The notes under the pieces are model-generated. The model searched no databases, was not told the DNA's origin, and was given only the letters and a program-made list of their open reading frames with translations. From contig NC_087381.1 in the NCBI RefSeq assembly GCF_963675165.1, positions 3,038,001 through 3,102,000 of the forward strand: a stretch of 64,000 nt of DNA. Direction: 5' to 3'. This document shows positions 51,678-62,966 of the stretch, piece after piece. The DNA is from Halichondria panicea (taxonomy: Eukaryota; Porifera; Demospongiae; Suberitida; Halichondriidae). Position 1 is the stretch's first letter. Every line of letters starts with the position of its first letter. The position numbers were made by a program, and so were the translations under genes.

Positions 51678-51877
51678 NNNNNNNNNNNNNNNNNNNNNNN
51701 NNNNNNNNNNNNNNNNNNNNNNNNNNNNNNNNNNNNNNNNNNNNNNNNNNNNNNNNNNNNNNNNNNNNNNNNNNNNNNNNNNNNNNNNNNNNNNNNNNNN
51801 NNNNNNNNNNNNNNNNNNNNNNNNNNNNNNNNNNNNNNNNNNNNNNNNNNNNNNNNNNNNNNNNNNNNNNNNNNNNN
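51678..51877. other. Assembly gap of 200 N
   Basis: Exactly 200 undetermined bases between the 5' side of gene E and the truncated 3' side of gene F. The fixed length suggests a placeholder. Confidence 0.98.
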
Positions 51878-52575
51878 TACAAGTTTCCCTACAGAGACAG
51901 TGGAATCCTGATGTTACGTACAAATTGTAATGCCTAAATCACCAGGTAAGCCAAACTGAGCGACAGACACACGGACACACAGACAGACTGACAGACTACT
52001 GTAACCGAGGCCGCTTACGCGCCTCGGGTTAATTATGCATTGAAGTGCTAACCCTTGGCTGTTTACACAAAATAATATATATAGCAACCAAAAGGGTGTT
52101 ATACAATAAATACTGGGCAAAGCAGCAAGAAACAGGAGCAATGCTGAAACTTTTGTGTATGATATATGCATTGTACTATAGGGTCACAGCAAAGTCAGCA
52201 AAGAAGCCTGGAGTTTTATAAATAAGGCTCCTGGTATGTTTTGGGGGCTAGGATAAGTAAAGAAGCAAGCAAAGAAGCAACAACCACAATCATAATTCTA
52301 GCTTTTAGTGACCCTGTTCCATTGTTCCTGGTATGGGGTCACTTCAACTGTAAATACGTAGTCTACCTCGAATAAAGGCCGCGCGTAGCTAGCTGCTAGC
52401 GTGCAAGCAAGTTTTTTATTTTGCTCGACTTTTAATCTACCACTATTAAAGTTGTGTGGAGGCTATCCATGCCGTAAACGCTGAGTATAGAGTCAGATGT
52501 CACACACAAACAAACAAACAAACCAACGGATACCCGTGGCCGCTCGCCCATGCACCTCGGGTAATGATGACTAAC
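51878..52575. repeat. Duplicated block after gene F exon 9
   Basis: Copy of 13440-14141 beside gene B exon 9, cut by the gap at its far side. Confidence 0.65.
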
Positions 52576-55500
52576 CTCGTCTTTGCTTTGTAAGTCACAC
52601 TCAGCCACTTGAAAAGAAAGTTTAAGCTCCTTCAGCAAAAATCGTATTAAATTTGGGCTACCAGTTGCAGCAGCAAAATGGATAGGTGTAATTCCATCGA
52701 TGGCCTTCTCATTTACATCGAGTAGTTGGTGCTGTTGAATCTCAGACATCAAGTACTTTACTACATCGACGTTCCCACTTCTGCAGGCATTGTGTAGTGG
52801 AGAGCAATTATTGTTGTCCAGACTTGTGGGATCTACCAGCTGAATGCCGACAAGGTACTTAACGATATGCAGATGTCCATTGAGCGCAGCAAAATGAAGT
52901 GGTGTTTCTTTGTTTGTGGATTCAGTTGCCGCATTGAGTTTCCAGTCTTCAATGAAGTACCTAACAATATTGAGATGTCCATAAGCTGCAGCAACGTGAA
53001 GTAGAAAATGACCTTGCTCAACAGAGTTGCAGTGTAGAACTTCAATCAGGAACCGAACTTGGATTATTTCTCCATTGAATACGGCTGAATGAAGCTTGAT
53101 TGGTGGTACTTCATTCCATTTGGCATGAAGCTGTATGTATGCTGGGAAGGTAATGCCTGATAGCAAACTTCTCAAACGCGTAGCTATATAGTTCAACTGC
53201 AGAAGAAAAACATAATTATGATCGACAAACATGGGTAGGTAAATATACCTCTGGGTCTGCGTCGAGGTCAATTTCAAATTCGGCATGTACTGTTGATGAG
53301 GTTTTGCTAGGTGGATGTTTTGATGACACAGTGCTATATCCAGAATCAGAATGAGAACTCTTTGATTTCGCAGCTATTGACTCATCATCGAGTTCCAGAG
53401 ATGGCTGAGTGCTTTGATTGTCATCGTTGTCCGAGTCAGCATCTGAGAGTACAAGAACAGAAACCGTACAGCTGATTATATTCATGCCCAACAAGCAGCT
53501 ATAGTATTAGCCTCGATCCCAGGCCGAGTTTTCGCTTTTATAACGGTTAGGTGAACAACTAGTTGTTCGCCTAACCGTTATAAAAGCGAAAACTCGGCAA
53601 CCGTTATAAAAGCGAAAACTCGGCCTGGGATCGAGGCTACTATAGTATATAAAATTAAGGTATATCTGTCAATGTGACAAGAAATGTATGTAAAACTTAC
53701 CACTATCTGAACTGTGAGAATTGGCATCCTAATTAAAAAAGAAAGACAGTAAGTACATGACTGATGTACATCATAAATATCGGTGATTGCACACAGTCAC
53801 ATGCATCAATGATAACATTACAGCACTGACAATATCCAGCTTTACATCTGAATGGTACATACCTGTACTTGGAAATGATAGTCCCCGCAGTCCAATTGGA
53901 TCACCCCAAGATCCTTTAGTTCTGCTTCTTGATTGGGTGTGAGTGGGAAGATGTCAAGAGGAATGAAAGAGGGTACCTCGAACATAAGTTGAACACAACC
54001 CTTGTTAATTTCGCGAAGAAACAAAACTTTCATATCAACTTTGAGAGTTTTAGAGATTTTTTTTTGAAATTTTCTCAAGTGTTCAATCTCACATTTGTCA
54101 TAAGTAGAGTCGAGCTTCACAATCATCTCAGTACTATCATTCCCGGAACCAGAACTAAACTTAGTCGGAAACTGAATCCTTCGTTTCGCATATTCTTTGA
54201 AATCTTTCACATACGCTATGAAGTTGTCCTTGTCTTCTTTGTTTCCAAGATTATCAGTGAGATACTTGATCAAATCATACGAAAAATAGGAAACATAGTC
54301 TCGAATAATACGCCATACAGCATGGATATTGCTTGCTGCTTCTAAATCTTGTCGTTTGTCCTTGAAAAAACACTGTTTTTCACCTTTGAACACTGGAGTG
54401 TAGCAACTCAGGTTCATTAAGCAAGACTTTAAATCCTCTAAATCAATTCTCTTGAAAGATTTTTGAAGGTTTGTCTGCAAACTTCCAAACTTGTCATCCA
54501 TTTCTTGTGAGTCTATCAGCCACTCAGAAGAGAGTGTTTCCTGGGTACAGCCTCCTGGTACACTAAATTCTGTAAATAATAAAGAAATGAGTGACCGTGT
54601 GAAGCTTAATGATCTAAGAAGTGTGTAGAAAGATAATTATAGGTGCCACGTGCGACGTACGTTAATTATGATCTATGAGGAAAATTGGAAAGGAGCTTTC
54701 CGCTAAATTCAGTTGGGTCAGATGTTCTTGCATACACACATGTACAATTATTGAACCTAAATTAAGTAATTCCTTCCAGGATAGAGGAGGCCCTGATTTT
54801 AAACGGTGAGCAAGCATTTCACGAAGACAGGTGCTGTCATCATTAGCACACTGCTTTCTGGTGCTATCTAGTGTGACATCATCAACATGTAGAGCTTGTC
54901 CAATCTCAAACCATCTGTTCCGAGAGTCGTATAGTTTAGTGTGAGCTTCTTTTAAATCACCAAGTGTCAGCGTCTCGTCTGTATAATACAGCTGTTAGTG
55001 AGCACGTTATTATAAGTATTTACCTGACACGACAAATCCCTCAATTTCATCAGCCACGTCGCTGCGTCCTATTGTGACATGTCTAAGACTGTTGCACAAA
55101 TCTCCCCAAGTCAGTGAATCTGTTGCCTTGATACAATGAGCCAACATTTCTCGGAGACAGTCACCATGGTCACCAGACTGCTTCTGACTAATAGCAGTAA
55201 GAGTGTCGTGATCGACTTTGAGAGTTAGCCCAATATTGAACCATTCTGTACGAGCCTTGAACAGCTTGCTGCAAGCGTTCTTCAAATGGCCATGGAGAGT
55301 CAGAACTTCATCTGTAAACAAGATAGGAAATTCAGTTTCCAGGAACGAAATCCACCTCTTCACAATTATACTAAATCTTACCCATTCGAGGCCCAGGATT
55401 GCTCTCAACATCTCCAGCTAGCAGCAATAGGTGGGTAAGAGAGTGGAGCAACACAGCAATGGCAATCCCCAGGACACCAGCATTCCTTGTATGTTTTAGT

Positions 55501-55706
55501 AAACGTGATTTATCTTGAGAGCTCAAAAACTTAAGAATATACAATAAAAGCAATCCTCCTTGAATCACTTTCGCAGTAGTACCCACTGTATCACTAAAGT
55601 GTAGAGGCTGGAGTTTTGTCGAGGGAGCTTTACTGTGTGGTCGTGATCCCCTCCCACCACTGAACAGCCCAATGCGAGCTCTCCACAACTCCACGGTGAT
55701 CCCCAT
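52432..55706 (-). CDS. Gene F: 2A / DD1-DD2 / helical domain / short ankyrin protein, 3'-truncated
   Basis: Exons: 55706-55382, 55311-55024, 54978-54757, 54569-53863, 53728-53701, 53442-53249, 53196-52576. All phases agree. No exon 10 or later is found before the gap, so reading continues past the exon-9 donor into intron sequence to a stop at 52432, giving about 842 residues. DD3 and exon 4 are missing as in E. The gene may be truly short, or its 3' exons may lie in the unassembled gap. Confidence 0.7.
52576..53728 (-). CDS. Gene F linker exons 7-8 (DSGYST) and ankyrin exon 9
   Basis: 53728-53701, 53442-53249, 53196-52576 (621 nt). SSHSDSGYSTVSSK; ankyrin cores FLLHVAAAYGHLNIVRYFIE, ETPLHFAALNGHLHIVKYLV, ITPIHFAAATGSPNLIRFLL. 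The intron between the first two contains the palindromic element 53508-53639. Confidence 0.8.
53508..53639. mobile_element. Palindromic TAGCCTCGATCCC element with 9-bp TSD
   Basis: Begins TAGCCTCGATCCCAGGCCGA and ends TCGGCCTGGGATCGAGGCTA. Flanked by CTATAGTAT at 53499-53507 and 53640-53648. The central GAGTTTTCGCTTTTATAACG arm is present twice on the right side. Smaller TAGCCTCGAT hairpins occur at 58252-58304 and 61320-61415, and half of one at 60369. Confidence 0.85.
53863..54569 (-). CDS. Gene F exon 5: unclassified helical domain
   Basis: 707 nt, phase 1-0. More diverged than B-E (CLMNLSCYTPVFKGEKQCFF, YVSYFSYDLIKYLTDNLG, YVKDFKEYAKRRIQFP). Its start EFSVPGGCTQETLSS is closer to gene A than to B-E. 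Confidence 0.8.
54757..55311 (-). CDS. Gene F death-domain exons DD1 and DD2
   Basis: DD1 55311-55024 (288 nt) and DD2 54978-54757 (222 nt), both phase 1-1. DD1 ends ADEIEGFVVSG|GTAAAT. The DD2 donor TTTAG|GTTCAA is weak; in gene A the same place continues to a better donor. Confidence 0.8.
55382..55706 (-). CDS. Gene F exon 1: hydrophobic leader plus 2A motif
   Basis: 325 nt, intact. LTHLLLLAGDVESNPGP-R-M, donor G|GTAAGA. Somewhat diverged in the middle (SSQDKSRLLKHTRNAGVLGI), but hydrophobicity and the 2A core are unchanged. The 5' UTR donor is near 55888 (GAG|GTGAGAAC). Confidence 0.85.
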
Positions 55707-56617
55707 ATACGTAGCTGCATAATGGAGTTTAATATAAAGAATTCAATGACAGTCTGTAGACCTATAAATCAGGTAACTAATGTGAGTGAGTGTGTTCACA
55801 GATACAGACACTAAATACATGGCATAGATCTATTATAATCAACCTGTTGTATATCTATCAAGGTATTATGATTAAACGTAAGTTCTCACCTCTTTGGTTG
55901 GATGTTTAACTAACCACGCACATGCACACACTTCCGCAACATTTCAGACAAGTACACAACGCATGGTTCTTTGTCCTTTGTCACAGAAAATTAGAGGAAC
56001 AAAGAAAGAAAGAAAGAAGCGACGTCTCTTCCTTCTTTCTTTCTTTGTTCCTCCAATTTGTCCACTGCTGTGACAAAGAACAGAAAAAGGAGAGGCTGCG
56101 AAGGAGGCTAGTGCAATGTGTGGGTAGACAAAATTAATGTGTGTGGGGGGGGTACGGGTAGACTAGACTATGTGGACCTGGTCTTATGACGTTTTTTGCT
56201 ACAACAATAATAATTATAGATCTACTCAGTGCCAGTATTGCTCTAGAGTCCAGTGGCGTAGCCAGGATTTTGGGAAGGGCAGAGCTGAAATCGGTTGAGC
56301 AGGGCCAGAGCAGGCGCTGAATAGCATGAAATTTTACCTAGGTCATTACTATCACGGTACGGTGATTCAAGCTGATCGATGAGTTGGAGTTGATGCAGCA
56401 CAAAAGGGGGGGGGGCTCTAGCCCCGTCGCCCCCCTCTGGAGTCTAGATTTCCAGACTGAGCTATAAATCGTTGCATGCGTTGACCTTCACTGATAATAA
56501 ACAGTAAACAGATAAAAATACTTTGTTGACACGGAAAAAAAAAGGAAACAGTCACAATAGTCTGTGTCGCAGTGGCATTACAAAATTATAGTCTCTGACA
56601 AACAGTCAATTAGTAGA
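55707..56617. other. Intergenic region right of the array
   Basis: Holds the gene F 5' UTR region, an inverted repeat at 55966-56081 (GTTCTTTGTC... and GACAAAGAAC, with AAAGAAAGAAAGAAG/CTTCTTTCTTTCTTT arms), and an AGTGGCGTAGCCAGGATTTT-type repeat at about 56255-56440, another copy of which starts near 57083. Confidence 0.55.
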
Positions 56618-58170
56618 CTAGGAGTGTTCTGAACTTGACTGTGACCTCACTGAGAGTTTCCGATCATTGATTGTATCCTCCTGAGCACCTGCATACAACA
56701 AACATGGGAAGTTCAATATAAATATATTCTTCATGTAAATTAAAAAATGACTGTAATCTAGAGCGATAATTGTATAATAATTATTATATCTACAGTTAAA
56801 AAAATCATTATATATAGTACTAGTACTAGAAAAGTTTCTTATACCTAGTGCTTTCCTCTGAGATGATGAGCGTGTGGGGGAGGGTGGTGGATAGTAGGGG
56901 TCTTGATACCGGTGGGTGTGTCTGTGTTCACTGGCTTGACGAAATTCCTTCAACTATAATTATAAGAGAAAAATGAGTGGAACAAAAATTTAAATGGTGA
57001 CAGACCAACTAGAGAACATTCTTTTGAAGCACGTAACAATAAAATACAATCTTGCGGTGTTGAGCTATTTAGCTGTACACAGGGGCGTAGCCAGGATTTT
57101 GGGTCGGAAAAGGTTAGGGAGTGCTATTTATAAATGAAAGAGGGCGTGAAGAGCCCGTTTTTTGAGCCGTGCAGTGTCTAAATTTTGTTGACCAGAAGCC
57201 CCTGGCTCTAGATCTAACATTGATCTGTACATGCATGCATGCGCAGTTACAGTGAGTGCAACTAGGTTGGTACCATGGCTAGTTAGAAGTTGCCATGAAC
57301 ATCAGAGGATATGAAATAACAATTGACATTTTTTAGTAAAAATGTACAGCTATAATTTTGCGACCCCTATAAACCTAATAAGTTATCCACGGCTCTGATC
57401 TGCCTAGTTGGGCATGGCCCAATCTTGTATCATTAGAGAAACCTATTAAGCTTTATAGTACGAAAGAGAACTAGTCTATAGATTTAGGCCAGAATAGCTC
57501 ACAGTTTAGACTGAATAGTTTTACTTGCCTACTATAGCTAGCTAACTGCAGCAAGATATGGAAGAGAAGGGGGTGCTCAGCTAGATAATCAGATACACTA
57601 ATTTCTTTGTGTTTTGTACTAAATCAGGTTGGCTCAAGCACCCCAAGCACCCCAAGCACCCCCTGGCACACAATAAAATCACTGTAGTTGGCCAAGCTCC
57701 ACAAAGTGAAACTTATACAGTATAATAATCATTAAATTCCATACCATTATTTGCTGTTTAGACTTGAGTAGGGAGTTGTCTGAGAACTTGGGAACACCCC
57801 ACCCTATCTCTCCCACCCTGGCCGTCTTTGGAGGTGGATAGGGACAATTCTGTATCGGGAAATGAGCCGTGAATAGAAAATTTCCAAGCCAGATAATGGA
57901 GGTTCTACAATAAAATACTGATGTTCACTAACAGTTGCAGCTCTGCAGAGGTACTTAGTATCACTAGAGGCCTCAGGGGACATGGAGCCGTGACCCACAC
58001 AGAATTGTTCCTCAACATGTGTCTTGAAGTCACTGATTCCATCTGGACCTGTGGTATAAAAAATTATTTTAAAGAGGACATCATTAAGAAGGCTTTTCCT
58101 TGGATGATCAATTCTCACCAGTAAATAATACTGCTCCATTTGGTTTCCTCTCTGCACTAACTGTGCTCAT
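56618..58170 (-). CDS. SPMIP2: SPMIP2 (C4orf45)-like sperm/ciliary microtubule inner protein
   Basis: Five exons: 58170-58119, 58048-57933, 57849-57745, 56953-56845, 56688-56618; 453 nt, 150 residues plus stop, phases consistent, all GT-AG (exon 2 donor GCAACT|GTTAGT). The product has FTGPDGISDFKTHV, SPEASSDTKYLCRAA, PPPKTARVGEIGWGVPKFS, then EFRQASEHRHTHRYQDPYYP and PPSPTR. From memory, the order TGPDGI, YLCRAA-like, GEIGWG, HRYQ(N/D)P..PPP matches the vertebrate SPMIP2 family, proteins inside sperm axonemal doublets. The exon-2/3 junction is my choice from competing open frames; a read-through of exon 2 would stop at 57804. Confidence 0.55.
56954..57744 (-). other. Large intron of the SPMIP2-like gene
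   Basis: Contains a GGGGCGTAGCCAGGATTTTG repeat start at 57083 and a short AAGCACCCC triplet repeat at 57637-57661. No gene seen. Confidence 0.45.
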
Positions 58171-60814
58171 TTTTGCTGTATGGATCTCATGAAGGTAACA
58201 TAGCAACCGAAAAACGTTGCCTCTTCCTTTATTCCTCCGTACATTGTGCTCTAGCCTCGATTCCACGCCGCCCATAGCTTTACTGGCGGCCTAAAATCGA
58301 GGCATAATCGTGGTGACAGCTTGCACATGCGCATGAATTCAGTCCACTATAATTATTACCACTGCAGGCTGTCCTTAGTCCAGTCAAAGCACCTCTCCAC
58401 AGTACCACTAGATGATAAGTCAGCCAGCATATCTGTGGGTCGGGTCAAAGGTCCCAGAGATTATTTAACACTCTCCGGAACCTCCGGCTCCGACACACCG
58501 ACATGCTAGGCAGTTGCAGTGGATTTAGCGGCCATGTTAACATCTTCCCTGCTGATGGCTAGTAAAGTCTTGAGTCTCTGAATAATCTTTTTAATGAATT
58601 TCTTGTTATAGCTGTAGTCACGCCATTGACAAGCTGTTGACGAATGAAAGCGTATCGATTAATGATTCCACTGATATTGCAGTACATATATACTGTAGAA
58701 CTATAAGCTGTACTTAATCAACAATCAATTCATGTTGGCTATGAACTCACCCGGTTACAGTGATTTAAATTATAGCGGCTCAGCTGAATTAAACTAGGAT
58801 AAACAAGCTGACTATTTCCCTGCAAGGGTAAACCATAATAATATAGGTTTATAGGGAGTTAGGGTGTGTGTGGGCAAGGCACTCTATATGCCACTGTGAC
58901 AAAGGATTCCTATAGCCACTGCATGCCTTTGTGTCAATTGTTGGATGATAATAGGAGTAGTTAGATGAGCCAAACTATATCAATGCAAGTAAATACAAAT
59001 AACTCACCTTTTGTTGTTAACTTGGCTGTGTGAGATATTCGAAAAATCAATGACTTTTCATTACTGGTCGAAGACTTATATGCACAGCTTATATTGAAAC
59101 TATACAGTCAGAAAGTTTGATCTAACTAATATATAGGCTATACAATAATAGTCATGCAAACTGCTCGTTTCATGTGGGTTGAGTTACTTTCATTTCCAAC
59201 AACAACAATGAGAGAGCTTGGTGGGCGTTCAACACAAACAACTTTATCATTATAGGAACATATAAATGAGCTATAGACCTTTACATTTCCAAAACTCCTA
59301 TGTTGCTACTATACTTAGCTTTCTAACTGACTATCAATACACTGTCAGATGCTCTGTTGGATTATCTTTCATTTTTGATTGCATATATACCCATCCAATG
59401 TCCATATGCTTACTGTTAGGCTTTCAATTATGTACAGAAACATTCAACAACTGGCACCAACTACACCATATGCAATGATAATACTTGAGTAGTGCTTACA
59501 CAGTTATCTCAATACAAGCATGTATAGCAACAAGCTGAAGGCATTTGTTGTATATAGGGACAAGGGAAAGTACAAGTTTACCTTGCAACTGAACGCATCT
59601 TATACATGCAGCGCACATGCAACATTGAGTACATGCACAATTGCTTTCACCAACATAATTCTACACGTGCAATGTCATGTATAGCTCACCTTAATTAAAA
59701 TATAGATTCTTCAATTTCGATCAATCTTTGTTCAGGCATAAAATCCATGTTACACTAGTCTACATATACAGTAGTACACTGATGAATATTGTGATTTGTC
59801 ACAAAGCCTATAGCTGTGTGTATACAAACGACATTCCTGACAAAGAGGTATTTGGACTACATTAGGTTGGGCTTGGCGACCACATGAAGGCAAAACATGT
59901 CGACCCTAATTCCATAACAGCAACTCCCATGTTTTTTTTCTAATTCTACTGTACAGCTCCCCTCCGCAACATCATACCATACATTGCATGCCTATATATA
60001 TGCATGGACCTTTCTAATCATCGTATAATATTATTAGCCAATTATTAATTGCCTAACTTGGCTACGAAATGTTTTGAGTTGGAGGGTTTACAGAAATACT
60101 ACCGCCATATAGAACAAACCCACTCATTATTTTCCAGTTAAGAGCAGTATAATTGCACATTCATGTATACAAGAGAACCTGATTACGAAGACTTGCATGC
60201 ACGATTGAATTCTGCACTGAGTCTGCTCAACTGGGCTACAGTATACTCATCCTCATAACTTTAGTGCAAAATATGCCATGTAATTTGTGATTTCCATGTA
60301 AGGCAATATTTATATCTACCTTAGCTTTCTAAACCCTCTGTGCTCAAAGCCACAAAACTGCCAGTATAGCCTCGATTCTACGCCGCTTGAATTCGCTTTC
60401 AATAAAACCGCGGTGTTTATCAAGACCGATAGGTCAAGGTTCACTAACACTGTCAATCACATGACAGTCATGAGTTCGAGTGTAAACAAAACTTGTGCTT
60501 AGTTCCAATGACTCACCAAATACAGTGACTGCAGTACTTTATAGGGTAGGTTATGATCTTAGCTCGATCTGAATAAGAAGACTTGTATTTCAGAGACAGG
60601 AGAAGAAATCATTGTGAGTGCCTGGTTGTATAATAATTATAATTATCTGTCTCTGTACAATTTAATTATAATAATATAGTCCTTGTCCTGGGTCTGTAAG
60701 ACAGAACATGATTTACCATGGCGGGTTACAGTAGGTTTACTGTACTTAATATATTCCCATACTGTCCTGTAGATATCAGTACAGTACAATTTTCAAGTGT
60801 GATTACAAGCAAGG
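58171..60814. other. Divergent intergenic region between SPMIP2-like gene and CHMP2A
   Basis: No supported coding region. Includes the TAGCCTCGATTCC hairpin at 58252-58304 and a TAGCCTCGATTCTACGCCGC start at 60369. Promoters of both flanking genes should be here; no element is assigned. Confidence 0.45.
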
Positions 60815-62966
60815 ATGGCTCTAGCAGCACTGTTTGGTAAGAGGAAGACTCCTGAGGAGATGCTCAGACAAAACCAGAGGGCTCTCAACAAGGTAAGTAC
60901 GTGTGGTGGGGAGGAAAGTGTGTGTACAAGTGCAGACGACAATCACTGAGAAGAGGTGCAAAGTATTTGATCATTGGTAACTTCTAGTGTCTATATTATA
61001 AGCTTTAAAGCGTTATTTTTCGGGGGGCAGGGTTTCATCTAGTGGGGGGGCACGGGTGAACCTTCCCCCCCAAAAAATGCTCAGCTTCCCCCCAAAATGT
61101 TGTAGAAAACGACATCATCCCGTTAGTACTGTCTATGATGTGTAACTACATCTACTGTGATGCACTAGCATGTAATAGGGGTAAGGGGTGTGTGATCAAA
61201 CATTTTGCAGCGTGTTTACGCGTGCCCAAACCTTCTCCCCCAAACATTTAATCCTAGATGAAAGATTTATTTTCACCAATGTTGCTCAGAAGCAGAGATA
61301 CAAGTCAGTTTTCTTGTGCTAGCCTCGATACCATGAGTGGCTTATTGAGATACAAGGCTCGCTTTGTGTTGACCTCGAGAACAAGCCGCTCACGGTATAT
61401 TGAATATTGAGGCTAGGAAACAAAAATATTACCCCCTGAAACTACAGTACACTAATAATTATCTCGGCTAGAAGTAGTCTGAAAGAGAAGTTAGGAGACC
61501 AATTAGTTACCTTAATTAGCTAAGATCAAGTACTTCGCTCTGGATTAAGATTAGATTGTCGATTAATTTATAGTTTCCTCTTGGGACGTACATGGCACAT
61601 GTACCTCAAATTCAATACCTCTGACTTGCAAAAATTAATCATTTTTTAATAGACCCTAGTCAAAAAAGGGTATCCTTGTAGTGCTAATCTTTATACAAAG
61701 GAATTGTTGGTCTACAGGCAGAAATTTTCCCTTGACGTTATTGATCTGCCCTGTTTCCATCACACACTCACTCTCTGAAATAACTGTTACGTTTGCCCGT
61801 GTGTACATTAGGTGATTCGTGAATTGGACAAAGAGAGGACGCAGTTGGAGAGACAAGAGAAGAAGTTAGTCACAGACATCAAGAAAATGGCAAAGAGTGG
61901 ACAAATGGAGGCAGTGAAGATTATGGCAAAAGACCTAGTGAGGACGAGGAATTTTGTCAAGAAGTTCATCCTGATGAGGGCGAATATACAAGCAATATCT
62001 CTCAAAGTGCAAACTCTCAAGTCTCAAGCAGCAATGGCTAATGCTATGAAAGGTGAGTGTGTGTACAAGTATCTGGTACGGCCACCATTTATAATCATGG
62101 TAAAGTTCTTTCCAGTACTTTGTTGATTGTAACCATAATTATTAACCATCTTGCTTGCGTCCTTTTGGGGCTGGAGCCGAACCCCATTCTTTCATAGAAT
62201 GTTTTTTGCACTTATATTTGGGAAATTTTCACGGGTGCAAATTTTCGCTATTTGGCTACAGAGCCTTCAGCAGAAATTTTCGTTGGTTCTAATATTCGCA
62301 CTTCAATATCAGGAAACCACACCCACCAATAGCTTTGCATGTGAAATACCGGTGCGTAGGAGTTTCTCCCAGTTTTAATTTTCGCGTTAATTGCTCTGCC
62401 CTTTAAAAAACTCAAATTTGCACCCCACAAAAATTTCCCGCCATTTGGTAAGAAGTTGGGCTTTCTATGATGCCTGTACTGTGTCCCCTGCATTAGCTAG
62501 ACTAGAGAAGTGGCACCCTAAGTATGGACGGCCTAAAGTACATGTAAGGACATCTCAATAACACTCGATCTGTACACATACGTACTCTGATTTGTAGTTC
62601 CCAAAGGTGGCTGCATATTTTACCACAGTAGAGCAATACACGATAGATATAGGATGCAGTGGTACTTAATTGTAATTTGCTGTACCTCGATATAATTATA
62701 GCTACACCTATATCCGGCTACATACATGTATATATCTAAGCACACACACGCACTGTGCAATGTTATGAGTGGCTGTTGATGTTACTCCTCTCTAATGCCA
62801 TGCAGGTGTGACCAAAGCTATCAAGAACATGAACAAGCGTCTCAACCTGCCCTCTCTGCAGAAGATCATGATGGAGTTTGAGAGGGAGTCTGAGATCATG
62901 GACCTCAAAGAGGAGACCATCTCTGACACTATCGATGATGTCATAGGAGAGGGTGATGATGAGGAG
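60815..62966 (+). CDS. CHMP2A: CHMP2A, ESCRT-III subunit (first three coding exons; C-terminus outside window)
   Basis: Exons 60815-60892, 61812-62052, 62806-62966: 480 nt, 160 codons, phases 0, 1, 0. Starts MALAALFGKRKTPEEMLRQN, then VIRELDKERTQLERQEKKLV, RTRNFVKKFILMRANIQAIS, KNMNKRLNLPSLQKIMMEFE and EESIS-type acidic linker (DTIDDVIGEGDDEE). This is the Snf7-type helical hairpin of CHMP2A/Vps2, which polymerises with CHMP3/4 on membranes in multivesicular-body sorting, cytokinesis and membrane repair and recruits VPS4. The C-terminal ~60 residues with the MIM helix are not found up to 64000 and should lie beyond, after donor GAG|GTGGGT. Confidence 0.93.
60893..61811 (+). other. CHMP2A intron 1
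   Basis: 919 bp, GTAAGT...TTAG. Contains the TAGCCTCGATACC hairpin element 61320-61415 and a C-rich repeat with CTTCCCCCCAAAA words near 61060-61100. Confidence 0.6.
62053..62805 (+). other. CHMP2A intron 2
   Basis: 753 bp, GTGAGT...GCAG. Holds an imperfect inverted repeat (AAATTTTCACGGGTGCAAATTTT near 62222 versus AAATTTGCACCCCACAAAAATTT near 62413), likely a small foldback MITE. Confidence 0.55.

Noticed and set aside
51637..51923. Open frames across the N stretch
   Set aside because: They consist of undetermined residues from the assembly gap.
1..55706. NLR (NACHT) identity for the array
   Set aside because: No Walker A/B motif or NACHT-size exon is visible; the genes have DD, a helical domain and ankyrin repeats only.
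57804..58157. 117-codon minus-strand frame
   Set aside because: Part of the SPMIP2-like gene read through its introns; splicing at 58119/58048 and 57933/57849 gives a better product with consistent phases downstream.
59266..59478. 70-codon plus-strand frame with hydrophobic residues
   Set aside because: No family signature, splice context or paralogue; compatible with chance in AT-rich DNA.
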